Shown piece by piece: positions 39,408 to 49,160 of a stretch of DNA of 64,000 nucleotides; the stretch's first letter is position 1; the number at the start of each line of letters is the position of its first letter. This stretch comes from Septoria linicola (lineage: Eukaryota > Ascomycota > Dothideomycetes > Mycosphaerellales > Mycosphaerellaceae). Below the pieces are notes generated by a model that ran no database searches, had not been told where the DNA came from, and was given only the letters and a program-made list of their open reading frames with translations. The stretch is from NCBI GenBank assembly GCA_024114885.1, contig CP099418.1, positions 620,001 through 684,000 on the forward strand. Direction: 5' to 3'. The position numbers and the translations under genes are program-made.

Positions 39408-40687
39408 ATGTCCGACACGGCAGGAAAGAGCATCACCTGCAAGGCCGCTGTTGCGTGGGAGGCCGGCAAGGACCTGGTGGTTGAGGACATTGAGGTCCTC
39501 CCTCCACGAGCTCATGAGGTCCGGATACAAGTTTACTACACCGGTGTGTGCCATACCGATGCATACATGCTGAGTGGAAAGGATCCCGAGGGAGCTTTCC
39601 CAGTCATTGCTGGACACGAGGGTGCCGGTATTGTTGAGAGTGTCGGAGAGGGCGTTACCAACGTCAAGGTTGGCGACACTGTTGTTGCTCTTTAGTAAGT
39701 TCGCCAGTTCATACAACTCACAGCAATGACTATGTAAAAACATTTGCTAACTGATCGCTTACAGCACTCCAGAATGCAAAGAGTGCAAGTTCTGCAAGTC
39801 TGGCAAGACCAACCTCTGCGGCAAGATTCGCGCTACACAAGGCAAAGGTGTCATGCCTGATGGCACTTCTCGATTCAAGTGCAAGGGCAAGGATCTGCTC
39901 CACTTCATGGGCTGCTCGACTTTCTCGCAATACACCGTTCTCGCCGACATCTCCGTTGTTGCCGTGACACCTGAAGCGCCAATGGACAGGACCTGCTTGC
40001 TCGGCTGTGGTATCACCACTGGCTACGGTGCAGCCGTTATCACAGCAGGACGTGGTGGTGTCGAGAAGGGATCGAACGTGGCTGTCTTCGGTGCTGGCTG
40101 TGTCGGTCTCTCCGTCATCCAGGGAGCCGTCAAGCAAGGCGCTTCCAAGATCATTGTGGTCGATGTCAACGACTCGAAGAAGGAGTGGTCCAAGAAGTTT
40201 GGTGCTACCGACTTTGTCAACCCAGCCAAGGATCTGAAGGAGGGCGAGAACATTCAGAGCCGACTGATCGATATGACCGATGGCGGCTGTGACTACACTT
40301 TCGACTGCACAGGAAACGTTCACGTGATGAGATCTGCTCTTGAGGCTTGCCACAAGGGCTGGGGAGAGAGCATTATTATTGGTGTCGCCGCTGCTGGTCA
40401 GGAGATTGCCACAAGGCGTAAGTTGAGCCCATCTTTGCTTCAACTGCTTGTGCTAACATTCCCTAGCGTTCCAACTTGTCACCGGTCGTGTATGGAAGGG
40501 TTGCGCTTTCGGCGGTGTCAAGGGCCGCAGCCAGATGGGTCAGCTCGTCCAGGACTACATGGACAACAAGCTCAAGGTGGACGAGTTCATCACGCATCGA
40601 CAGCCGCTTGGTGGCATCAATGATGCTTTCCACGACATGCACGCCGGAGACTGTATCCGCTGCGTTGTCGACATGCGCAAGCTCTAA
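39408..40687 (+). CDS. S-(hydroxymethyl)glutathione dehydrogenase (class III alcohol dehydrogenase)
   Basis: Three exons, 39408-39694, 39765-40417 and 40467-40687, encode 386 residues. The enzyme oxidises the glutathione adduct of formaldehyde with NAD and also reduces S-nitrosoglutathione, so it handles formaldehyde and nitrosative stress in the cytosol. The catalytic zinc site includes TGVCHTDAYMLSG and GHEGAGIVE. The structural zinc loop is PECKECKFCKSGKTNLC. The Rossmann motif is VAVFGAGCVGLSVIQGA. Class III marks are the anion-binding region around GKIRATQGKGVMPDGTSRF and MGCSTFSQYTV. Intron one (70 bp) restores VALYTPEC, and intron two (49 bp) joins EIATRPFQLVTGRVWKG. The end is CVVDMRKL. 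Homologues are often called FDH1, SFA1 or adh5. Confidence 0.95.
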
Positions 40688-40969
40688 GCGGGATGTAAAA
40701 GCGTTTTGATGGTTGATGAGCGATGCCTATATGGTAATGTGAGCGCTGTTGCTAAGTGCGACATGTTTGTGGTATGAACCAGACTGTAGATGATAAGACT
40801 GGAATTGATTTCGATATCATCATTCGTGTCCGCGGACCATGTCTGTGAATCGTAGCTTTGGTTAATGCTTCGGCCTCACAGCCTGCTGATTCGTCTTCTA
40901 CTTCATACAGCGTTGTATCTGGCTAAAGCACTTCGCTTAGAAGCGCCAGCAATGTTATGCGGTCATATA

Positions 40970-41921
40970 CTACAAGTTGGTGAGGTAGTCCTCGATCTCC
41001 TGTGGGCTTAGAGTCCTGAATCGTGGCCCGGTGGCGCCTTCGACTCCCTCATACCCAAGCAAATGATCTGCAGGATCGCCAATGATACCAATCTCGACTG
41101 TGTCGCCATTCATCTCGCCCTCGATCGTCTCTTTGAGTGTGAGCAGCGCGATGTGCACAGCGTCTTCGAGCTCGAGTCCCTCGGTATATCGCTTCTCCAA
41201 GAACGTCTTCGCACTGGTAGCACTCTTACCAATGGCCGTCGCCTTCCATGGGAAGTAGCTGCCACTTGGGTCGACCTGATACAAGCTTGGTCCACCCTTC
41301 AGAATGCCACCCGTCTTGCCCGACTTCTTCTTCTTGTCATCGACGTCCATATCCTCCGCTGCTGCTGCCTCCTCCTGCTCTGGTAGAATGCCGTCGTCCC
41401 ATCCTGCGATGAGCAGACTCACGCCATACGGCCGCACACCACCACTCTGCGTTGCCTCCTGCATCACTCGCGCCACATCTTGCACCAATATCCGCGTGGG
41501 AGGGTATTCGTTGTACACTCGCTTGTATCCTGTGTGGCTGACCTTGCGCGCCTTGTCGACTAGCACGCGGTAATCGGGCCCCATACCAGAGTAGACCATG
41601 CCAATGTTCGGTGTGATGAGAGAGACTTTGGAAGATGATGAGGCGTCAATAAGCGGTGTGGAGGACTTCTTCTCGGTGGCGAGGACGACACCGTTCGCGG
41701 CCTTGATGCCCAGCGAAGTGACACCCTGGTTGACTGCATTGAGCGCATACTCTGAGCGGCGTTAGTGATGAATCGCTGTGAAAGAGCACGATCGGAATTT
41801 ACCAATTTGCACCAGCTTTCCACTAGGATGAGATTAGCATGTGAACGAAGAGAAGAGCAATCTTGAACATAACGAACCTGGGCGAGAAGGTGGTGAGCGA
41901 GAAAGAGTATCGGTCGGCCAT
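40970..41921 (-). CDS. pre8: 20S proteasome subunit alpha-2
   Basis: Three exons, 41921-41878, 41822-41803 and 41751-40970, encode 281 residues. The middle exon is only 20 bases. Splicing two introns (55 and 51 bp) gives MADRYSFSLTTFSPSGKLVQ, then IEYALNAVNQGVTSLGIKA. This is the N-terminal alpha-subunit signature (YSFSLTTFSPSGKLxQIEYA) that gates the core particle. The body has GMVYSGMGPDYRVLVDKARK and RPYGVSLLIAGWD. Residues about 144-174 are an extra acidic/Lys segment (PEQEEAAAAEDMDVDDKKKK) not present in yeast Pre8. It makes the protein about 30 residues longer than usual. It lies in a surface loop and the rest is normal. The gene is divergent from the RING-CH gene. Confidence 0.94.
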
Positions 41922-42311
41922 GATGGCCTAGGCGGCGAGTGTTTGCGTGAAGTGAAGATGGCACTTTTCGAGAGGACACTGGAGTCGAGTCGTAGTTGGC
42001 GGTGGAGACGTGTTGTGTGATGGAGCAGTGCTGGACGTTTGATTATTGTTCTAATGGAAGTAAGTAGCGAAGCTGTCGAGCTCAGGCAGGCGCGACTGGC
42101 GTGGATCCAGCAAATGCGGCTAGCGCCACTTTCCGCGGTCTTCTGCTCTGATGCCTCCGCTTCTCTTTGACAAACCTCTTTCTGCTTCGATCAATCTGGC
42201 ATTCTTTGCTGTTCTCGATCGACTATGAGCATGTGCGCAGAAATTATCCTCTCCTGCACCGACATTGGTTGAAAGACTGCGCCTTCTCTTCTCCAGCATA
42301 ACTCTCACACA
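41922..42311. promoter_or_regulatory. divergent promoter region, PRE8/RING-CH
   Basis: A 390-bp region between two divergent start codons. I looked for an Rpn4-type proteasome element and did not find a convincing one. Confidence 0.5.
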
Positions 42312-43283
42312 ATGGCCGCAGCTCATAGCACAGGTGCCAGCTGGTCGTTCCCAGCAGATCTGCCAGGTACATTCGAGCGGAAGGACGAGCAGAAGGAAGC
42401 TCCGCCAGAGCCTGCTCACGATACGCGGCCAACTCACGCAGCTCCAGATGCTTCAAGCCCGCAATCAGAACCCTCGGCAGAAGAGGTGCCTCCAAATCGA
42501 CGCCGAAGGCACTATCGGCCACGAAAATGCAGAATATGTCTCGAAGAGGTAGAGCCAACTTTTCACATGGATACAGAGTCACCGCTGCCTAGTGCCATGC
42601 AGCCGCCACCTCGCGTGACCTACGAGAGCGCAGATGGAGGCCGTCTGCTTTCACCATGCAAGTGTAAGGGCTCGCAGAAGTACGTTCACGAGGAGTGCTT
42701 GGGAGCTTGGCGGCGAGCAGACCCAATGCAAACACGAAATTACTGGGAATGCCCTACGTGCCGCTACCGGTACAAGCTGCAGCGTCTGACATGGTCGTCT
42801 TGGATATCGAGTACGACTGCGCAGCTGGGTCTCACAGTATTCATCGTTGTGCTATCGGTCTTCTTGCTCGGCTTCGTGGCTGATCCCATTCTGAACATGT
42901 ACATCGACCCGTACACCACTATTGCCACCGGCGGAGGTCCCCGGGACTCGCTTCTCTTCGAGGATGAGCCCGGCACGTGGTACGAGCACATGCTGAAAGG
43001 CGTTGCATCGCTTGGCCTTGTCGGATTCGCCAAGTACATGTTCACTCTGTCTCCATTTCACTGGTTCAACATACGAGGCTCTGTTGGCGGGCGGTCTGTG
43101 GGTGGGCATGGCAGAGATCGTCTACAGCAAATTGGTTGGATGACTGTGATGATCGGCGTGTTCACCGCTTCGTACGCCATATGGAAACTGGTCCGGGCGT
43201 GGTCAAGGCGAACGCTGGAGTCGGCAAGTGAGCGTGTCATGGACGTTGGTGGTAACGACAATAACGACGACGAAGATGACTGA
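42312..43283 (+). CDS. RING-CH (MARCH-type) membrane ubiquitin ligase
   Basis: A single-exon 323-residue protein. Residues about 1-70 are disordered and Pro/Glu-rich. The RING-CH finger (C4HC3) runs about residues 72-155: CRIC, then CKCKGSQKYVHEECLGAW, then YWECPTCRYRY. A long insertion (FHMDTESPLPSAMQPPPRV) sits between the first two Cys pairs. Two or three hydrophobic helices follow: TVFIVVLSVFLLGFVADPIL, MLKGVASLGLVGFAKYMF and WMTVMIGVFTASYAIW. The C-terminus is acidic (GGNDNNDDEDD). RING-CH proteins use E2 enzymes to ubiquitinate membrane proteins in the ER or endosomes. Target and compartment cannot be told from sequence. Transcription is divergent from the proteasome gene. Confidence 0.88.
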   Translation: MAAAHSTGASWSFPADLPGTFERKDEQKEAPPEPAHDTRPTHAAPDASSPQSEPSAEEVPPNRRRRHYRPRKCRICLEEVEPTFHMDTESPLPSAMQPPPRVTYESADGGRLLSPCKCKGSQKYVHEECLGAWRRADPMQTRNYWECPTCRYRYKLQRLTWSSWISSTTAQLGLTVFIVVLSVFLLGFVADPILNMYIDPYTTIATGGGPRDSLLFEDEPGTWYEHMLKGVASLGLVGFAKYMFTLSPFHWFNIRGSVGGRSVGGHGRDRLQQIGWMTVMIGVFTASYAIWKLVRAWSRRTLESASERVMDVGGNDNNDDEDD

Positions 43284-44364
43284 AGCAGGCACAAGAACAG
43301 AGGCTGCACACAGCTAGCAAACAGGGCTACATTTATCAAGCACTGATCGTTCACTTCCTCGTCACCTTCGCACAGTAAGTCATACGGTTACGTCTTTACA
43401 GACTTTCTCATTTCTTGCCCTTCTTTAAGTTGGCTTGTCTCGGGCTTGTTCCCATAAGTGGCTTGACAATTAGTCGATGGGCAAAGATCGAATTGCTGGC
43501 AGGAATCTTCTTCTCGGCGTTATGCTTGAAAAGGCTGAGGAATGTAAAGCTATCTCCAAATCGATAACATTGCCTCGCTTGCGAGTGTATTTGTGGTCTT
43601 CCACCACTCGAAAGGGAAGTGATGGGATTGGACGACTTGACTACGATTTGGAACAAATGTCTCCTGGAAATTCATTGAGTACATAATCTCGTCAAACAAC
43701 TCAAACTAATTCAGTCACTACATACATTAGTTCTCGTGACTCGCCCTGAAGATGCTACACGACAGCTCCTTCTGCGCCTGCTCCTACGGCCCAACACGTT
43801 TGAACTGACGTTCATATCAGATCGGGCTGTTGGGCCTGACAATCGCTCGCAATGTCTCGGGCCTGTGAGGCTGGGCTCTGAACGCAGCTCCTTCTTTCAG
43901 TTAGAAGTCGCTCTCGGGCTTTGCTGTTGGTCAGCACTTACAGAGGAGACAGGAAGAGATCTAATGCTGTCGTAGCACGTGTCGCCAAGATATCAGAGAC
44001 GCGCCAATGAACGGCTCGGAGTTCGTTTATACGCGCTACCGTCCAGACAACGGCTCAGCTCTAGCCCGGGGTGTCGTACCCTGGACGTGAACGCAACCTT
44101 GCATTTGCTCCCACCGAACTCTTTCACTTTTGCCCTCTATCTGCTTGCGCAGTCTGCTGTTGTACCACCATCCTTACCTTCTGACTGTTGTGTTGATATT
44201 ACCCCAAGGAGCAATAAATACTACAGTAAGTGCTATCGACGTGTTAAGAAGTTCTTCGCTGGCCTGCATAAATGTTGACGCGTCTCCCAACAGCTCCTTA
44301 AAACCATCGTCACCGAGACATATACCGCATATCGAATACTATCCTCCTCGGGCACTCCCTCAAA
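43284..44364. other. long intergenic region
   Basis: About 1.1 kb between two genes on the same strand. Several short open frames have no recognisable product. A pyrimidine-rich stretch (about 44150-44360) leads into the next start codon. No gene is seen. Confidence 0.5.
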
Positions 44365-45211
44365 ATGCGCGCTTCGGGCCTTATCCTCGCGCTGTCAGCT
44401 TTGGCTGTGGCACAGCAACAGATCCCACTTGTCGATCAATTGAAAGGCTGGTTTGCAAAGGCTACGGCTTCAGTATCGACGGCTGTTGAAAAGGCAACGC
44501 ATGCATCTATCCCAGATCCTGTTGCAGCAGCTGCTGCCAAGATCGCTGATCTCAAGGTGGAGCGCTTGACAGTCGCCAACCACAGGGACGTACTGCTTGG
44601 ATCTGATGCTGCTCCGGGAATCGAGACATGGGAGGTCTTTGTGACTGGAGGCAACAAGACATGCTATGGAAGATGCAACCGCGCAGAGACAGCTTTCAAC
44701 GAGTCTGTTGCGCTAGTGGCAGCTTCGTCGAAGCCTCCCCACCTTGCCCTGCTGGACTGCGAGAGCGAGGCCGTCCTCTGCCACGCCTGGGCCGTGTCTC
44801 CTCCATCGCTCCTCCACTTCCAGCTACCACAGCCTCTGCCCGACCAATCGAGACCAGCGACCACCATGCGCTCGATCAGAGTCAACAGCACCACTGTCAC
44901 TGCACCACAAATCGCTGCAATCCACTTGCAGGAGAAGTACCTCGAGACTGAGCCATACGAGGGCTTCTTCCACCCATTCGACGGACCACCAGCAAAGTAC
45001 GGTCTGAGCATTCCTTTCGGCTATGCTGTATACTACTTCTCTCTCATCCCATCGTGGGCTTTCATGGTCGGCATCAGCATGTTCTCCAGGACGATCAGTA
45101 GGTTGAGATGATTATCTGAACGTGGAGATCTTGCTAACATCTTATCCAGTGGGTCGACGTACAGCAGCCGCGCCACGAGCCGATGCGCCTGCTGCAGCGC
45201 CAGCGCAGTAG
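44365..45211 (+). CDS. secretory-pathway membrane protein of unknown function
   Basis: Two exons, 44365-45097 and 45150-45211, give 264 residues. The 52-bp intron (GTAGGT..TCCAG, GCTAAC branch) joins SRTI to MGRRTAAAPRADAP. A signal peptide (MRASGLILALSALAVAQQ) leads to a luminal domain of about 190 residues. It contains WEVFVTGGNKTCYGRCNRAE, LALLDCESEAVLCHAWA and SPPSLLHFQLPQPLPDQSRP. Cysteine pairs and the VF..T..C..C..A..FNESV order look like a degenerate thioredoxin fold, but this is a weak impression. One or two helices follow (YGLSIPFGYAVYYFSLIPSW, AFMVGISMFSRTI) with a short Ala/Pro-rich cytoplasmic tail. I believe homologues exist across filamentous Ascomycetes as hypothetical proteins. 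An ER location is inferred. Confidence 0.8.
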
Positions 45212-45528
45212 AAAGAGTCTGAGATATGGATCTGCGAGAAATGTCCGTGATATTGGAAGGATAATGTCTGAGAGTACGCAATGTGTGAATGTGAATGTGT
45301 GTGTGCGAAGAAGACGCGATACCCAGCAATCATGTAGAGCCAGCGGTTCTTCAGATAGGAATCTTGGCTAGAGAGAGTGATATTGTTTTGCGCGTAGGTA
45401 CGAAGAACGCTTGGAATCAATACTTCCACTTTCGCACGAACCTTATCAATAATGAAATGATCTCAATCTCTACCGTGAACGCCCAAACTCCTCGCTAAAG
45501 TCTCAATACGGCCTTGTGGCTGTCCACT
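45212..45528. other. convergent intergenic region
   Basis: Between the 3' ends of two genes. A short TG-rich stretch (about 45282-45305) is the only low-complexity feature. No gene is seen. Confidence 0.5.
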
Positions 45529-46129
45529 TTACTGCATTCTCGGCCCAGCTTCTGCAAGCCCTTCAAGACCTTGCATCGGATCACTTGGCCCATCACTTCC
45601 ACCTTGCCCATCACCTCCACCCTCACCATCTTCCTCCACATTATACTTAGCAGCATAGCCTTCCTAGCGTCACGCAAAAACTCATTAGCACGAAAATCTC
45701 ATGAGCAAAGATGAAAAGATAGAAAAATGCATACCTGCTCCCAAATCGCCGTCCGACTTCCCAACCCTTCATCAGGATTCTTCTGTGGCTTTGCTTGATT
45801 CACTTTAATCACGCGGCCGTACAGCTCTGACTGGTCCATGTTGTCGATTGCTTCGCGAGCGTCTTCTGCGAGCGAGAATTCTACGTAGCCGAAGCCGCGG
45901 TGGGGGTCGCGATTTGATGCTCTGTGAAGGACGAAAGAAGAAGTATTAGTATTGTTGAGAAGGAATGTTGCTGAGCTTTTGAAGGGAAGACTTGCAGTTC
46001 GGGTTTGGGGAGAGAAATGTCTACGATGTCGCCGAAGGGAATAAAAGCATCGTGGAGAGTTTGTTGGTTGACTTGGTGGTCGAGGCCGCCGATGAAGACT
46101 GTTTTGGTTTGTTTTGCTGGGTCTGCCAT
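45529..46129 (-). CDS. RRM-domain RNA-binding protein (cyclophilin-E-like RRM)
   Basis: Three exons on the minus strand, 46129-45996, 45921-45735 and 45663-45529, encode 151 residues. The RRM occupies about residues 8-90. RNP2 is KTVFIGGL, RNP1 is HRGFGYVEF, and DNMDQSELYGRVIKVN closes the domain. It resembles the RRM of the spliceosomal cyclophilin E but has no isomerase domain. The C-terminus is Gly/Asp-rich and ends DPMQGLEGLAEAGPRMQ. Intron one (45995-45922) has no GT donor that keeps the frame. A GC donor (GCAAGT) does, joining LPKPEL to ASNRDPHRGFG. Intron two (45734-45664) is a normal GT..AG intron joining AIWEQ to EGYAAK. The likely role is in pre-mRNA processing, by similarity. Confidence 0.85.
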
Positions 46130-46411
46130 TTCGAGATGCGTGATGAGATCTTCTTGATGTCTTGAGGGTTTAGGTGGTTGTCCTTCTTATGTCTATCACG
46201 TGCATGAGTATGAAAGTGCATAGAAAAAGCGAATTCGCGGGCCGAAGAGTTGATCACGACTGCGTAATTTTGAACATGATCTCAAGACTGCGCTCATGTT
46301 TACAGGACTGCTGGTAGATTCCACTTACCATTTTGGGGAAAAGCTGGCATCATGTTACAAGGAAATGGCAGACATCTCTTCTCAAGATTGGGATACTTTT
46401 ATATCGATCTT

Positions 46412-47941
46412 CTACAGTCCATCGTTCTGCAGTACAGTCCCCGCTTCAGGAACCACAAGGTTGATGAGGTACTCATCGATAGCATCACTGACAGCTCCAT
46501 GCTGAGCAAAACTCGTATGCCCGATACCATTTCTACTCAACAATACTGCATTTTCGTCTCCAAGTTGTCGCTGCAGATTGACTGCCCATGCATAGCTCGT
46601 TGCCGGATCGTAAAAAGCATTCACCATCAGAATAGGCGTCGCTAGCTTCTTTCCAGAGTCCTTGAGAGTAGTTATATCATGAGGTAGATTTCGTGGAGGG
46701 ACCGGCCAACTCTGGCAGCTGGTTTTCGTTGCCCATACTTCTCCGCCGCCTCTTGTATGAGGCGAAGCAGTTTTGGCAAGATTCATGAGGTTACGATACT
46801 GTGCGTAGGTAGTGTTCTCTTGTGAAAAAGTCCAGTCCGCGCATGTGATGGCTGTATAAGAATAGGCGAAATCAGCGTCGGATGTGAAGACATGTCTGGC
46901 GAAGGGTTCGACTCTGCCGTGTTCAGAAGCATTCTTGAGCATCTTGGAGTAGCCTACGAAGCCTGGCGAACCATGTTCTCCATTGGGGAAGGAGATGAAA
47001 TCCAGAGCTTTGACCGCGATATCGTAGCCGTTGAGCGGTCCTTTGCATCTCTTGTCCCGACAATATTGCGGATCAAGCTGGAAAGGTTCTGCATTGGCAC
47101 GATCAATCAAGCGGTCGAAGTATGCCGGTATATCCGTCTCATCGTGAAGGGCACAGGCAGACTCGGACTTGCACCATTTGAAAAACTGGTTAAGGCCATT
47201 TTCAAACGCTCCACTCTCGGTCTCCAAATTGTACACCGGCCTAGATTGAGTGTGGTCGAGTACACCGTCCAACACCATGGCTCGGATGTTGTCAGGAAAG
47301 ACTTCTGCATCCTGTGCTCCAAATTGTGAGCCGTATGAGGTGCCTATAAACTTCATTGGTTCGGCTCCTAGGACAATCCGGACAGCTTCGAAGTCTTTCA
47401 CGGCAATCATAGTGTCGACAAATTGTAAGAAAGGTCCAGTACGCTCCAAGCAATCCTGCCCGATCATTTTCCAGTATGCGACCATTTCATCGCATGCTGC
47501 CTTCGACTCGGGAAAGAGAGATGGTAGGTCATTCCATAATCTCGGATCGCAGCATACAGGGTTAGATCGTCCAGCGCCTCGTGGATCAATTGCTATCAGG
47601 TCGAAGAACGGTACGGATCTCTTCTGCAGAAACAAGTCAAGGTCGCTAGTGCCAGGTACCAGAATGTCGCTGGGCGGCTCACCAGGGCCGCCAGGAGAGA
47701 AGAACAGATTACCGATCCGCGTACTCGCGTCCCTTGCTGGAAGTTTCGTGATGAAGAGGTCAAAGTGCTCGCCTTCAGGATTGTCCCAATCCACGGGAAC
47801 GGAGAAATTGGCGCACCTCAGTGAAATCGTCTCGTTGTAGCAATCACTCCAAGAAATTGAAGGGCTGTCGTTTCTCGATTCCACTAGGCTGGCAGCTAGA
47901 ACCAGACTTGGTATACCTACAAGCAGAGTGGTCCAAATCAT
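46412..47941 (-). CDS. secreted alpha/beta hydrolase, tripeptidyl-aminopeptidase-like
   Basis: A single-exon 509-residue secreted enzyme (first ATG at 47941). A signal peptide (MIWTTLLVGIPSLVLAAS) precedes an alpha/beta-hydrolase core. FFSPGGPGEPPSDI is the oxyanion region, and FFDLIAIDPRGAGRSNPVCC follows. The nucleophile elbow GTSYGSQFGA supplies the Ser. The C-terminal TAP-like domain has PILMVNAFYDPATSYAWA (candidate Asp) and LSRNGIGHTSFAQHG (His). Many Cys residues and N-glycosylation sites fit secretion. Related proteins are annotated as prolyl or tripeptidyl aminopeptidases, so release of N-terminal peptides from extracellular protein is the likely role. A different esterase activity is possible. 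It is divergent from SEC31 with 1.2 kb between starts. Confidence 0.88.
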   Translation of the reverse strand: MIWTTLLVGIPSLVLAASLVESRNDSPSISWSDCYNETISLRCANFSVPVDWDNPEGEHFDLFITKLPARDASTRIGNLFFSPGGPGEPPSDILVPGTSDLDLFLQKRSVPFFDLIAIDPRGAGRSNPVCCDPRLWNDLPSLFPESKAACDEMVAYWKMIGQDCLERTGPFLQFVDTMIAVKDFEAVRIVLGAEPMKFIGTSYGSQFGAQDAEVFPDNIRAMVLDGVLDHTQSRPVYNLETESGAFENGLNQFFKWCKSESACALHDETDIPAYFDRLIDRANAEPFQLDPQYCRDKRCKGPLNGYDIAVKALDFISFPNGEHGSPGFVGYSKMLKNASEHGRVEPFARHVFTSDADFAYSYTAITCADWTFSQENTTYAQYRNLMNLAKTASPHTRGGGEVWATKTSCQSWPVPPRNLPHDITTLKDSGKKLATPILMVNAFYDPATSYAWAVNLQRQLGDENAVLLSRNGIGHTSFAQHGAVSDAIDEYLINLVVPEAGTVLQNDGL

Positions 47942-49160
47942 GGCAGCGGCGTTATTTTGTAGCGACGACACGGTCCGATCATGAATGCATCAAAGGATGT
48001 AGCGAATATTCTACACTTTTGCAGATTTGCAATAGAGTTCGCCAACCATGACAACAACGAGCCAGGTTGCTCAAGCCGAGAAGGTTACCTTCTTGCTAGG
48101 TCTATGGGCAGACCTCGATCTCTTGGGGCGATGTCGATGTGCTCAGCTCTCCGCCTCGCCAACATTGACACAGGCAACATCACTCGCTGTTCGTATCGAA
48201 GCCGACAGTGGTGAGAGTGACCTTACTTGATTGCTCGCAGATTCCTTGGCTTCGGTGCGAGAGCTTGGGAAGGGCACGATTGTTCTGTCGCTAGATGGTC
48301 GGAATTTCGGTAAAGGCGTCCTTTCATCCTGGACGAAAGTTCTTCGGCGTCGAGTCCACTGTGAATAAGCTAGCCTGGCACGTTGAGCATAACTTGAAAG
48401 ATCTGGTGCTGTCGCATGTGAAGCTGGAAATTGCGTGGCCGCACTGAAGGTAAAGGAAAGCTTGCAGCTGCAGCAGTGAGTAGTGTAGTCACAGCTAAGG
48501 TGCGAAGAGTTGTGTCAACAGTCCACTGAGTCCAGATAATGCATGCCTTCGTGTCGTCTTGAATCTTGAAGGTGTCGCATTGCTTATCACACTTGGACAA
48601 CGTATGCACTGGTCCGTATGCTGCCGACTTTGGTCCCAAGTCCTGACGAAGCGCACGATCATTGAACTTTTGATAGGCTCGAGTATGTTCTGGTTGGCAG
48701 CTTTCGCTATTTCTGGTATGCTGGGCTTCATGTCGGACTGACTGCCGTAAAAGTGAGTACCAAACAGTCTATCTTGCGGAAGGATATCTCCTGGTGCATG
48801 GCCTTGGTCGGGCAACGACGGAGGATTGCATGAAAGTATCGCTCTACTGCTTCCACAGACAGTGATAGCAGATCTTACGCAGGTGATGGTAATGGAGAAA
48901 CAAGGGGAGCGACTGCGGCTTGGCAATATTTGGCAGCTGTGTTGACGTCGCCTCAGCACTAGTTATCTGTCCTCAAAGGGTCCAGGTCGTGAATCTATAG
49001 AACATCTGCTGCGTTAAGGAGACTTGCTGCACACCAATTTCCCTGCTGCCTCCTTCCACTTGTCGTCTTAATGCACATGTGCGGTCAGCAGTGGTAGAGC
49101 GACGACCTCTGTTCTTTTCTTTCTCTTTCCTGTCAAACACCACCTTCCGCTTCCTCCACC
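47942..49160. other. long divergent intergenic region
   Basis: About 1.2 kb between the hydrolase and SEC31 starts. An open stretch from an ATG at 48048 runs 60 codons but resembles nothing known. A pyrimidine-rich run (about 49105-49160) leads into the SEC31 start. No gene is supported. Confidence 0.5.

Noticed and set aside
48048..48365. Possible small gene starting at 48048, which stays open if 48201-48230 is removed
   Set aside because: The needed intron would be about 30 bases, below the usual fungal minimum, and the product resembles nothing known.
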